Positions 7,386 to 14,705 of a DNA stretch of 64,000 nucleotides are shown piece by piece; position 1 is the first letter of the stretch; the number at the start of each line of letters is the position of its first letter. The DNA lies in contig NZ_RBXO01000001.1 in NCBI RefSeq assembly GCF_003634935.1, positions 930,001 through 994,000 of the forward strand, read 5' to 3'. The notes under the pieces were generated by a model. The model did not search any database, was not told the DNA's origin, and saw nothing but the letters and a program-made list of their open reading frames with translations. Position numbers and translations under genes: made by a program. The DNA is from Saccharothrix australiensis (GTDB lineage Bacteria > Actinomycetota > Actinomycetes > Mycobacteriales > Pseudonocardiaceae).

Positions 7386-7907
7386 GTGATCGAGGTACGC
7401 GAGTGGGAGGCGGTCCAGGGTGGCGTGGTGCGGGTGCCCGACCCGGAACGCCTGGTGCACCTCCAGTTCCGCCGGTTCGCCGGCTGCCCGGTGTGCAACC
7501 TGCACCTGCGGACGATCGTCGCGCGGCACGACGAGATCCGGGCGCGGGGCATCACCGAGGTCGTCGTGTTCCACTCGTCGGCCGCCGAGCTGCTGCCGCA
7601 CGTCCGCGACCTGCCGTTCGCCGTCATCGGCGACCCGGAGAAGCGCCTCTACGCCGAGTTCGGCGTCGAGTCTGCGCCGCGCGCCCTGCTCGACCCCCGA
7701 GCCTGGGGAGCGATCGTGCGCGGGCTGGCGCGGGACCTCGTCCCCGCGATCCGGGGCCGCCGCCCGCTGCCGACGCCGTCCGGTGGCCGGCTGGGCCTGC
7801 CCGCGGACTTTCTCATCGCGCCGGACGGCCGGCTGATCGCCGAGAAGCGCGGCGTCCACGCCGATGACCAGTGGTCGGTGGACGAGCTGCTGGCCGCCGC
7901 GACCTGA
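7386..7907 (+). CDS. AhpC/TSA (peroxiredoxin-like) thioredoxin-fold protein
   Basis: 173-residue thioredoxin-fold protein of the peroxiredoxin-like group. Visible are the active-site-like GCPVCNLHLR with a CxxC pair at about residues 34-37, the strand EVVVFHSSAAELLPHVRDLPFAVIGDPEKRLYAEFGV, and the C-terminal LPADFLIAPDGRLIAEKRGVHADDQWSVDEL. This is a redox or thiol-dependent antioxidant-type enzyme in the cytoplasm; the true substrate is unknown. A GTG at 7386 follows the purine-rich GAGGGGGATGAT. Divergent TetR control is likely. Confidence 0.85.
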   Translation: MIEVREWEAVQGGVVRVPDPERLVHLQFRRFAGCPVCNLHLRTIVARHDEIRARGITEVVVFHSSAAELLPHVRDLPFAVIGDPEKRLYAEFGVESAPRALLDPRAWGAIVRGLARDLVPAIRGRRPLPTPSGGRLGLPADFLIAPDGRLIAEKRGVHADDQWSVDELLAAAT

Positions 7908-7908
7908 G

Positions 7909-7941
7909 TTGTCCACAGGGGTTGTCCACAGTTGTGGACAC
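7909..7941. promoter_or_regulatory. Cluster of three DnaA-box-like sites
   Basis: TTGTCCACA occurs at 7909-7917 and 7922-7930, matching the actinomycete DnaA-box consensus. An inverted copy TGTGGACAC at 7933-7941 has one mismatch. All lie in the convergent gap just after the peroxiredoxin-like stop. Whether DnaA binds here is unproven. Confidence 0.5.
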
Positions 7942-7959
7942 ATCGAACACGTGTTCGAT
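7942..7959. promoter_or_regulatory. Perfect SOS/LexA box (orphan)
   Basis: ATCGAACACGTGTTCGAT is an 18-bp perfect palindrome containing TCGAAC-N4-GTTCGA, the actinobacterial LexA operator consensus. It is not upstream of any recognised gene: both neighbours end here. Confidence 0.6.
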
Positions 7960-7968
7960 TCAGGGTCG

Positions 7969-7999
7969 GCGCCCCGGACGCGAGCGGCGTCCGGGGCGC
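7969..7999. terminator. Bidirectional hairpin terminator
   Basis: GCGCCCCGGACGC / GCGTCCGGGGCGC, a 13-bp perfect stem with a 5-nt loop, between the convergent peroxiredoxin-like and secreted-protein genes. Confidence 0.75.
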
Positions 8000-8024
8000 G
8001 GTCATCCCGTTCGGTCGCTGACGA

Positions 8025-8411
8025 TCAGTTGCTGACGATCAGGATCCAGCCCACGATCCCCAGCTGGCACGTGTAGGAGCTCCACACGCCTTCGTTCCGG
8101 CCGTTGTTTCCGGCGAACTGGCAGTTGGTCTGCCCGTCCGGTCCGTCGAAGGTGTTGAGGTCGACGTCGGTGAAGGAGCCGTAGGTCGGCTCCACCAGCA
8201 CGCTGTAACCGGCCACGCCGTTGCGGCACGTGTAATCCGAGAACACGCCGCCGTCGACACCGTGCTCACCGGTGTCGGTGCAGTGCGCCAGGGTGCCCGT
8301 GTACAGGTAGACGTCGGGCTCGGGCGTCGCCTGCGCGGCACCAGCGGTGAACGCGAACGACGCCGCCGCGGCGGCCAGGGTGGTGGTCAGGACCCGCGCG
8401 AGCTTGCTCAT
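8025..8411 (-). CDS. Small secreted protein with four cysteines
   Basis: 128 residues with a clear Sec signal peptide: MSKLARV, a hydrophobic Ala/Leu core, then cleavage after AGAAQA at about residue 28. The mature part (about 100 residues) has four cysteines in two CxxxxxGVAGY / CQLGIVGW-type units: HCTDTGEHGVDGGVFSDYTCRN and NCQFAGNNGRNEGVWSSYTC are internally similar, so the mature protein looks like a tandem duplication of a 50-residue motif with one disulfide each. No family recognised. Monocistronic, with a hairpin terminator just downstream. Presumably an extracellular protein; function unknown. Confidence 0.75.
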   Translation of the reverse strand: MSKLARVLTTTLAAAAASFAFTAGAAQATPEPDVYLYTGTLAHCTDTGEHGVDGGVFSDYTCRNGVAGYSVLVEPTYGSFTDVDLNTFDGPDGQTNCQFAGNNGRNEGVWSSYTCQLGIVGWILIVSN

Positions 8412-9072
8412 GTCGGTTCTCCCAGAATGTCGGATTCGACCGGGTCGACGCCATGTCGCAGCGCCTGGAGTGACGTTAACAGCGGATTACCGGCGTTTCA
8501 CGGGTCATTCTCGTCGACTGTGAATACCTTGCTGCGGGTCCGGGTACCGGTATCCGTGAAGGCGCTGGTAACTGTCACGCGCGAGATCTCCTGTGAGCTG
8601 TGTCACGTAGCCGCGTAACAGTTTAAAAGACTGCCGGTGGAGTACCCGGTAAAGGCGTTGGCGCGGTTCTGGTTACCCTGCTCGCCGCAGCCCGGATAAT
8701 CGATCGAAAGGAGCCGGCCGAATTGTCGGGGTGGCCCCTGGCAGGAATGACTGCCCGGCATGGCCGAGTCCGGTCGGCCCGCCGCCTGCCGGTCGGCGCG
8801 GGGCGCCGTCGTCGCCACCAGGCCGATGCGCACGACCGGGAGGCCCGTCCGCCCGGCCTGCCGGCGCCCGTCCGCCCCGGCAATGCGCCGCCGCCCGGAA
8901 AAACGCGGCGCGCTGTGGAATAACGGCCCCTCGCGGCGATGGCCGCAGATGTGCGGGGTCCTCACCGGCCGGCGCAACCGGTGGTCACCGGCCTGTCGAC
9001 CGGGTGACGGGGAATGGTCCATACCGCGCGTCCCGAGCGATTCGGTGAATTCCCGCCTTTGATCGGTATATG
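8412..9072. other. 660-bp stretch without a supported gene
   Basis: Open frames here have no recognisable domain and atypical, Arg/Pro-rich shadow-like composition. The part 8460-8740 is less GC-rich than its surroundings and contains the promoter region of the secreted protein. I see no RNA gene or clear repeat. Confidence 0.4.
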
Positions 9073-9105
9073 CAGGTGAAGTGCATTGCGCATTTACTTC
9101 ACCTG
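9073..9105 (+). promoter_or_regulatory. Dyad upstream of the Fic-like gene
   Basis: CAGGTGAAGT (9073-9082) and ACTTCACCTG (9096-9105) form a perfect 10-bp inverted repeat with a 13-bp spacer, 16 bp before the ATG at 9122. Probable operator or leader hairpin; no cognate regulator is identified. Confidence 0.6.
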
Positions 9106-9121
9106 GTGGATGCTGCTCCCC

Positions 9122-10300
9122 ATGAACGTCCCTCCCCTGCCAGCAGGGCAGTGGGCACCGGTACCCCGCCTACCCGGCATCCCCGAGGCGCTCCTGCGCG
9201 AAGGCGCCTACCTGCCACCGCCGCTGCCGTCGGACCTGCCGCTGCCCGCGGCCACCCACCGGCTCGTCGCCGAGGCCGAGCACGCCCTCGGCCGACTCGA
9301 CGAGGCCGCCGCGCGGCTGCGCGTGCGGTCCGGGCTGGTCCGCGCCACCCAGGTGCGGGACGCGCAGGCGTCGGCCGGCCTGACCGGCGTGCTGATCGGC
9401 CTGCGGGAAGCGCTCGCGGCGGACCTCCTCGCCGGCCGGGGCGACCCGCCGGTGGACCGGTCCGCGCCGGAGCAGCTGCTCTCGCCCTACCTGTCGGCCT
9501 ACGACCACGGCCTCGACCGCGTCCGGCGCGGCGCGGTGGTCGACGCCGGGCTGGTCGGGGAGATGACGGCGATCATGACCGGGCGGCCCGGCCTCGGCCT
9601 GCGCGACCTGCTGCGCCGCGAGCCCGGTGTGCTCGGCGTCCGCCCCGACCGCCCCTACCTGCTGACCGCGACCGGCGCGCACCTCGTGGCGCAGCTGGAG
9701 CAGTGGTCGACGTGGGTGCGCGAGGAGGACGAGCAGCCGAGGCTGGCCAAGATCGCGCTGGCCCACTACCAGCTTGAGGTGCTGCAACCGTTCCCCACCG
9801 CGAACGGGCACGTGGCGCGGGTGTTCTCGATGCTGGAGATGGTGCGGTGCGGCCTGTTGCGCGACCAGGTGCTGCCGCTGTCGGTGTGGCTGGACGACAC
9901 CCTGCCCGAGTACGAGGAGCGCATCCGCGCGGTGGTCGACACCGGGCGGGTCCACGACTGGGTCGGGTTCTTCGCGCGCGCCGTCCGGGATCAGGCGCTG
10001 GCGCAGCTGCGGCTGGTCGGCCACCTGGAGGAGCTGGCCGAGCGGTACGCCCGGCTGCTGCCGCGGACGGGGAAGCTGCCGGAGGTCGCCGCCGCGTTGA
10101 TCGGCTTCCCGGTGGTCGACCACCGGGCCGTGCGCGACCGGCACGGGGTGACCATGAAGGCCGCCACCGACCTCACCCGGCGGCTGGTCGAGCGCCGCGT
10201 CCTCGTGCCGTGGGACTTCCGCGACTACCGACGGGTGTTCGTCTGCCGCGACGTGCTGCGCCTGCTGGCCGACGACCCGGACACCACCGCCCTGCCGTGA
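9122..10300 (+). CDS. Fic-fold protein with degenerate catalytic motif
   Basis: 392-residue Fic/DOC-superfamily protein of the bacterial Fic_N + Fic + winged-helix type. The N-terminal region (LPGIPEALLREGAYLPPPLP ... RVRSGLVRATQVRDAQASAG) matches the Fic_N layout. The Fic core is around LAKIALAHYQLEVLQPFPTANGH. The C-terminus (RDRHGVTMKAATDLTRRLVERRVL) looks like the wHTH that ends many Fic proteins. The canonical motif HxFxxGNGRxxR reads QPFPTANGHVAR (from about residue 222): the catalytic His is Gln and GNGR is ANGH, so AMP transfer activity is doubtful. The N-terminal inhibitory (S/T)xxxE(G/N) helix is also degraded (ASAGLTG). A regulatory or pseudo-enzyme role is possible. Start chosen at ATG 9122 after the dyad; ATG 9110 is possible. 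Confidence 0.82.
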   Translation: MNVPPLPAGQWAPVPRLPGIPEALLREGAYLPPPLPSDLPLPAATHRLVAEAEHALGRLDEAAARLRVRSGLVRATQVRDAQASAGLTGVLIGLREALAADLLAGRGDPPVDRSAPEQLLSPYLSAYDHGLDRVRRGAVVDAGLVGEMTAIMTGRPGLGLRDLLRREPGVLGVRPDRPYLLTATGAHLVAQLEQWSTWVREEDEQPRLAKIALAHYQLEVLQPFPTANGHVARVFSMLEMVRCGLLRDQVLPLSVWLDDTLPEYEERIRAVVDTGRVHDWVGFFARAVRDQALAQLRLVGHLEELAERYARLLPRTGKLPEVAAALIGFPVVDHRAVRDRHGVTMKAATDLTRRLVERRVLVPWDFRDYRRVFVCRDVLRLLADDPDTTALP

Positions 10301-10358
10301 TCGCCCCCGGCACCGGCCACGGCCCGTCCGGCACGCCTCGTCCGTGGTCCCGGTGGGA

Positions 10359-11390
10359 TCAGCCGTCGGGTCGCCGGCCAGGGTGGTCCCGGCCCGGTGC
10401 CGCGCTCGGGCCGGCCGCCGGGTCCGGGTTCTCGGCCGGCTCCCGGTCCTCGGCGGGTCCCTGGTCGGCGAGCGGTCCCTGGTCGGCGAGCGGTTCCGGG
10501 TCGTCGGTGGGTTCGCGGTCGGCCGCGGGTCCGGGGTCTTCGGCCGGCTCCGGGAGGTCGGCCGCCCGGTCGTCCCCGGTCGGTTCCGGGTCGCCGGTCG
10601 GCGGCACGCCCGGCGGCAGGTCGAGCAGCCGGCGAGCCTCCACCGCGTCGTCGCCGGAGAGGTCGGGCAGCGCGCGCTGCAATCGGCGGCGCGCGGCGGC
10701 CTCGTCACCGGACAGCCACAGGGCGCGGGCCAGCAGCACCCGCGCCCGCGCCCGGTCCGGGTCCGGCGGCAGGCCCTCGAACACCCGGTCCGCGCGGGTC
10801 AGGTAGTTGACCGCCGTGTCGAGCCTGCCCGCCTCGATCATCAGCGCGCCCAGGTGGGCGAGCGAGCGCGCGATGCCGGCCGGCCGCTCGTGCACGATGT
10901 TCAGCTCCAGCGCCTCGTCCGCGCACCCGATGACCCGGTGCAGGCGGCCCTGCGCGCGGTAGGTGGCGGACAGGGCGGCCAGCGCGTCCACGATCGGTTC
11001 CGGCTCGTCCAGCAGCCGCCGGATGGCCAGTTCCCGCATCCCGAGCGCGGCGGCGAGCCGGTGGAGCCCGTGTGCCCGCAGCGCCTCCGCGCCCGCCCGG
11101 AACGCCGCCGCCAGCGACCGCGACGTGGGCAGCGCGGCGGCCAGCGGCGCCGCGCAGTCGTAGAGCCGGCGGCACCAGGTCTCGTCGGCGTCCGGCGGCA
11201 GGGCCGCCCACACGTCGGTGAACAGCGCGACGGCGGTCCCGTCGGCCTCCAGCACCGCCGCGACCACGTCGTCGAGCCGTTCGGCGAACCAGCGGCGCAC
11301 GTCGGCGGTGTCGGCCGGGCCGGGCTCCCCGGTGTCGTGGCCGAGGGCGCGCCGCACGACCCGCAGCAACTGCTTGGCCTGGTCGCTCAC
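10359..11390 (-). CDS. Helical repeat (TPR-like) protein with acidic Pro-rich tail
   Basis: About 343 residues. The first 240 are entirely helical and Ala/Leu/Arg-rich with TPR-like helix pairs, clearest at HLGALMIEAGRLDTAVNYLTRADRVF and ARVLLARALWLSGDEAAARRRLQRAL. The last 85 residues are a low-complexity tail of repeating D/E-P units (EPLADQGPLADQGPAEDREP), reflected in an 18-bp tandem duplication near 10458-10493. GTG at 11390 (VSDQAKQLLRV) with AGGACGG upstream is favoured; the ATG at 11450 adds 20 Arg/Gly-rich residues. No enzyme motif seen. Its neighbour upstream is a small HTH repressor. Probably a scaffold or adaptor; the function is not recognised. Confidence 0.7.
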   Translation of the reverse strand: MSDQAKQLLRVVRRALGHDTGEPGPADTADVRRWFAERLDDVVAAVLEADGTAVALFTDVWAALPPDADETWCRRLYDCAAPLAAALPTSRSLAAAFRAGAEALRAHGLHRLAAALGMRELAIRRLLDEPEPIVDALAALSATYRAQGRLHRVIGCADEALELNIVHERPAGIARSLAHLGALMIEAGRLDTAVNYLTRADRVFEGLPPDPDRARARVLLARALWLSGDEAAARRRLQRALPDLSGDDAVEARRLLDLPPGVPPTGDPEPTGDDRAADLPEPAEDPGPAADREPTDDPEPLADQGPLADQGPAEDREPAENPDPAAGPSAAPGRDHPGRRPDG

Positions 11391-11553
11391 CTGCCGCCGT
11401 CCTTCCCGGTCCGCCGGCCCGGCTCCGATCGGCCGTCGTGCGTGGGCCACTGGTCACATCGGGGCGCGCCGCCCATCCATCTCTGTTGATCATTAGTGTC
11501 AATCAATCGGGTGATTCCGGGAACCGCCAAAGCGTCGGTCTGCCGGGTGGCGT

Positions 11554-11793
11554 TCAGTCGTCCCCGGCGCCCGCGGCGACCACCTCGAAGAGGTCCTCGA
11601 ACTGCATCGGCGCGAGTGCGGTGAGCGCGCCGCCGATGAACGCGGGACCGGGGCGCAGCTCGCCGTTGAGCACGCGGGCCACCGTCGACCGGTTCACCCC
11701 CATCGCCTTGGCCAGCGCGTAGTCCGAGGGGTAGCCCGCCAGGAGCGCGGCCTTGGCGAAGGCCGCGGTGCGGAGCCTGATCGTCTTCGGCAT
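11554..11793 (-). CDS. Small helix-turn-helix (XRE/Cro-like) regulator
   Basis: 79-residue HTH protein: KTIRLRTAAFAKAALLAG, then YPSDYALAKAMGVNRSTVARVLNGEL as a textbook XRE HTH, and a short C-terminal GPAFIGGALTALAPMQFEDLFEVV as in other actinomycete mini-repressors. Start ATG 11793 with GAGGTGG as RBS; an in-frame start at 11850 would cover operator sites. It is divergent from a second small XRE protein (11966) across four operator-like dyads, which suggests an autoregulated repressor pair. Confidence 0.8.
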   Translation of the reverse strand: MPKTIRLRTAAFAKAALLAGYPSDYALAKAMGVNRSTVARVLNGELRPGPAFIGGALTALAPMQFEDLFEVVAAGAGDD

Positions 11794-11811
11794 GGCCACC
11801 TCGCGTCGTCT

Positions 11812-11951
11812 GTTGTGCGCCCGGAACGTCATGTTGCGTACGCAGAACACTAGTCCGGACGGTGGATGTTGTGCGCACGCAACCTGTGTTGCGTATAAAC
11901 TGCGAGGTCAGGCGTGGTGGGTGTGCATTGCGAACGTTGTGTGCACGCGAC
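11812..11951. promoter_or_regulatory. Four 16-bp operator-like dyads between divergent HTH genes
   Basis: Sites GTTGTGCGCCCGGAAC (11812-11827), GTTGCGTACGCAGAAC (11833-11848), GTTGTGCGCACGCAAC (11868-11883) and GTTGTGTGCACGCGAC (11936-11951) share the pattern GTTG-N8-(A/C)GAC/AAC. A partial fifth copy GTTGCGTATAAAC sits at 11888. The region separates the two divergent small XRE genes. Confidence 0.75.
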
Positions 11952-11965
11952 TAACATGTGGCGGC

Positions 11966-12292
11966 ATGACCGATGACGAGAACACTTCCTCGGGCTGGTG
12001 GGACTACCTCCAGGCCAACCTCCGGGCGCGGGGCATGTCCACCGGCGAGCTGGCCCGTGGCGCGCGGGTCGACCGGAGTCGCCTGACCGACTGGAAGCGG
12101 GGCGGCAAGGCGTCCGTCGACTCCGCGCGGGCCGTCGCCGCGCTGTTCGGGGTGAGCCCGCTGGAGGCGATGGTCGCGGCGGGGGTGATCAGCCGGGAGG
12201 AGGCGGCGCTGCGCGAGGTGCGGCCGGACCCGGCGCTGCTCGGCGACGAGGAGTTGGTGGAGGAGCTGAGGCGCAGGCTGCGCAACTGCTGA
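11966..12292 (+). CDS. Small XRE-family regulator
   Basis: 108-residue protein with an HTH at about residues 14-65 (WWDYLQANLRARGMSTGELARGARVDRSRLTDWKRGGKASVDSARAVAALFGV) and a short acidic C-terminal helix (DEELVEELRRRL). The ATG at 11966 (MTDDENTSS) gives a standard length; the open frame upstream crosses the operators. No toxin partner is evident. Divergent from the 79-residue HTH protein at 11554-11793; both probably bind the shared GTTG dyads. Confidence 0.82.
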   Translation: MTDDENTSSGWWDYLQANLRARGMSTGELARGARVDRSRLTDWKRGGKASVDSARAVAALFGVSPLEAMVAAGVISREEAALREVRPDPALLGDEELVEELRRRLRNC

Positions 12293-12545
12293 ACACCGCC
12301 CCGGCCCGGCTCGGCGCGGTCCGGGCCCGGACGCGGGTCCGCGTCGTGGTCCGGGTCGCTGGTCCGCGTCGCGGGCCGGGGTCCGGGTTGCGGGCCGGGC
12401 CGATGTGGGCGGCGGTGGCCCGGAGTCGGCGCGGGGGCGGGGCGTGGCCGGTGGGTCGTCCACCCGTCGGACGCGTCGGGGACTCCACGTCACCTCGTGG
12501 CCACGTTCTGTTCCCCACGGGCTCCGGTCATGCCATCGTGGCTTT

Positions 12546-12558
12546 ACCAATGATTGGT
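12546..12558. promoter_or_regulatory. ACCAATGATTGGT palindrome in 12293-12594 gap
   Basis: Perfect 13-bp palindrome, 36 bp before the AraC-type start; possible operator. The rest of this 300-bp gap shows no gene: reading frames are Arg/Gly shadows. Confidence 0.4.
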
Positions 12559-12594
12559 CTGGACCTCCGGTCCGGGTGCGAAAGGATGGCGACG

Positions 12595-13596
12595 ATGCGT
12601 GGCACAACCGTGTTACCGGGCACGCCCTGTCAGACACCGCGCGTGGGTGAACTGCCGATGCACCGGTTGGAGGTGCCGATGCCCAACGCGCTGCCGTTCG
12701 CGATCGGCACGTTCGAGGCGATCGGCCCGATGTCCCGCGCGAACTTCCCGCACCGGCACACGTTTCACGAGATCGTGTACGTCACGGGCGGGACCGGCAC
12801 CCACGTCGTCGACCTGGCCCGCTGGGAGTTGAGCCCGCCCCACCTGTGCGTCATCGCGCCGGGCCAGGTGCACCACTGGGTCGACACGCGGGACCTGGAG
12901 GGCTTCGTCGTCCTGTTCACGGACGACTTCCTGATCGACCACCCCGCGGACCGGGACCTGCTGCGCAGGCTGAGCGAGCGGCCCTGGCTGACCCTGGACG
13001 ACGCCACCCACGCGAGCCTGTCCGGCCTGATCGCCGAACTCGACGTGGAGTACCGGGCGCGGGAGGTCGGCGTCGAGAGCGTGCTGCGCTCCCTGCTGCA
13101 CGTGCTGATCGTGCGCGCGGCGCGGCTGCCGGAGACCCCGGCCGCCGCGCCGCCCGCCCGGACCGGCGCGGTGGCCGAGGAGTTCGCGCGCCTCGCCGGC
13201 CGGCCGGACGTGGACCTGTGGTCGGTGCGCGCCTACGCGGAGCGCATCGGCGTCACGCCCGGCTACCTCACCGAGGCGGTCAAGGCGGCGACCGGGCGCA
13301 CGCCGTCGGAACTGGTCCGCGAAGCGCGGGCCAGCGAGGCGAAACGGCTGCTGGCCCGGACAGACCTGACGGTTCGGCAGATCGCGGCCCGCGTCGGGTT
13401 CGCCGACCCCGCCTACTTCTGCCGGTTCTTCCGACGTGAAACAGGGGTCAGCCCTGGCGACTTCCGCCGCACGGGTGACATCCGGCGCTTGCCACAGGGT
13501 GACGGCGTTCACAGTTATGACCGCCCGCGAGATACACCACGACCAACCGCCCCAGTCCATCGTCCGCGCCAGGGGGTCTCCATAGGTTCGTTATGA
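12595..13596 (+). CDS. AraC family transcriptional regulator
   Basis: 333-residue AraC/XylS regulator. N-terminal cupin sensor domain at about residues 30-150 (FPHRHTFHEIVYVTGGTGTHVVDLARWELSPPHLCVIAPGQVHHW). C-terminal double HTH at about 200-290 (VRAYAERIGVTPGYLTEAVKAATGRTPSELV and LTVRQIAARVGFADPAYFCRFFRRETGVSP). A 40-residue Pro/Arg tail follows the HTH, which is unusual. Start ATG 12595 chosen with GAAAGG 9 bp upstream; ATG 12586 and 12658 are alternatives. It lies 35 bp before the intradiol dioxygenase gene on the same strand and may regulate it in response to an aromatic ligand; that link is inference. Confidence 0.85.
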   Translation: MRGTTVLPGTPCQTPRVGELPMHRLEVPMPNALPFAIGTFEAIGPMSRANFPHRHTFHEIVYVTGGTGTHVVDLARWELSPPHLCVIAPGQVHHWVDTRDLEGFVVLFTDDFLIDHPADRDLLRRLSERPWLTLDDATHASLSGLIAELDVEYRAREVGVESVLRSLLHVLIVRAARLPETPAAAPPARTGAVAEEFARLAGRPDVDLWSVRAYAERIGVTPGYLTEAVKAATGRTPSELVREARASEAKRLLARTDLTVRQIAARVGFADPAYFCRFFRRETGVSPGDFRRTGDIRRLPQGDGVHSYDRPRDTPRPTAPVHRPRQGVSIGSL

Positions 13597-13630
13597 ATTC
13601 CCGAGACCGCCACCCCCACGAGGAGCAGTC

Positions 13631-14506
13631 ATGGACACGCCCATGGACGGCGACCACAGCACCAACGAGGAATCCACCGATTCCCGCAGCATCAGCCGCA
13701 GGCCGGTCCTGCGCGCGGCACTGGCCGCGGGTGTGGCCGTGCCCGCCGCGCTGATGGGTGTTCCCGCGCTGGCCCGCACCGTGCCCAGCACCGGCGGAAC
13801 GCTGGAACTGACCCCGGAGTGCGACGACGGCGACGACCCGACGCCGGCGCAGACCGAGGGCCCGTACTTCAAGCCGAACTCGCCCCAGCGCACGTCGCTG
13901 GTGGAGCCGGGCACCGTCGGCACCCGCCTCACCGTCACCGGCTACGTGTTCGGCCTGGCCTGCCGGCCGATCGCCAACGCCCTGCTGGACTTCTGGCAGG
14001 CGGACAACAACGGCGTCTACGACAACCGCGGCTTCAAGTTCCGCGGGCACCAGTTCACCGACGCCCAGGGCAAGTTCACGCTGAGCACGATCGTCCCCGG
14101 CCTGTACCCGGGCCGCACGCGGCACATCCACGTGAAGGTCCAGGCGCCCGGCGGCCGGATCCTCACCACGCAGCTGTACTTCCCGAACGAGCCGCGCAAC
14201 AACACGGACACGATCTACGACCCGCGCCTGCTGATGACGATGTCGAACAACGGCACGACGCGGATCGGCGAGTACGACTTCGTGCTGAACGTGCGGCAGA
14301 CGCCCACCTCCACCTCCAACCCGACCTCCACCAGCCCGACCGGCCCGACCACGGTTCCCCCCGGCGGCACCTGGACGATCGGCACGCAGTACGCGCCGGG
14401 CACCACGGTCACCTACGGCGGCGTGACCTACGTCTGCACCCAGTCCCACACCGCCCAGCCCGGCTGGGAGCCGCCGAACGTGCCCGCCCTGTGGCGGGTC
14501 GGCTGA
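13631..14506 (+). CDS. Secreted intradiol ring-cleavage dioxygenase with carbohydrate-binding module
   Basis: 291 residues. Signal region SRRPVLRAALAAGVAVPAALMGVPALA has twin arginines, so Tat export is likely. Catalytic domain at about residues 60-215: TEGPYFKPNSP, GYVFGLACRPIANALLDFWQADNNGVYDN, and GLYPGRTRHIHVKV, which supplies one Tyr and two His of the Tyr2His2 non-haem Fe(III) site. A Thr/Ser/Pro linker with TSTSNPTSTSPTGPTT follows, then a C-terminal CBM5/12-type module (WTIGTQYAPGTTVTYGGVTYVCTQSHTAQPGWEP). This is the architecture of extracellular dioxygenases of biomass-degrading Streptomyces (for example SACTE_2871), which cleave catechols released from lignin while anchored to polysaccharide. 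AGGAG 6 bp before the ATG. Confidence 0.9.
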   Translation: MDTPMDGDHSTNEESTDSRSISRRPVLRAALAAGVAVPAALMGVPALARTVPSTGGTLELTPECDDGDDPTPAQTEGPYFKPNSPQRTSLVEPGTVGTRLTVTGYVFGLACRPIANALLDFWQADNNGVYDNRGFKFRGHQFTDAQGKFTLSTIVPGLYPGRTRHIHVKVQAPGGRILTTQLYFPNEPRNNTDTIYDPRLLMTMSNNGTTRIGEYDFVLNVRQTPTSTSNPTSTSPTGPTTVPPGGTWTIGTQYAPGTTVTYGGVTYVCTQSHTAQPGWEPPNVPALWRVG

Positions 14507-14594
14507 CCCGAACAACGCCGCGCGGCCCGGTTACCGATCGCGCCCAACCCTGCCTTCGGCAGCAGTCCCGGCGTCCCGCGCGTGCCCCGTCTCC

Positions 14595-14624
14595 GGAAGG
14601 CCCCCGACCTGTCGGGGGCCTTCC
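14595..14624. terminator. Hairpin terminator after dioxygenase gene
   Basis: GGAAGGCCCCCGAC / GTCGGGGGCCTTCC, a 14-bp perfect stem with a tight loop, 89 bp after the stop. Confidence 0.75.
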
Positions 14625-14705
14625 CGGCGTGGTGAGAACCCTCACGGTGGTTCGACAACGCCGCCCGCCGCTTGCGATGCTCGCGGTGAGGACACCGGGG
14701 GAACG

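Noticed and set aside
8412..9072. Short open frames in the gap before the Fic gene
   Set aside because: No RBS, no domain, Arg/Pro-dominated; probably non-coding.
9170..10708. Minus-strand frame of 512 codons over the Fic gene
   Set aside because: Antisense shadow, compositionally unlike a protein; the Fic core is on the plus strand.
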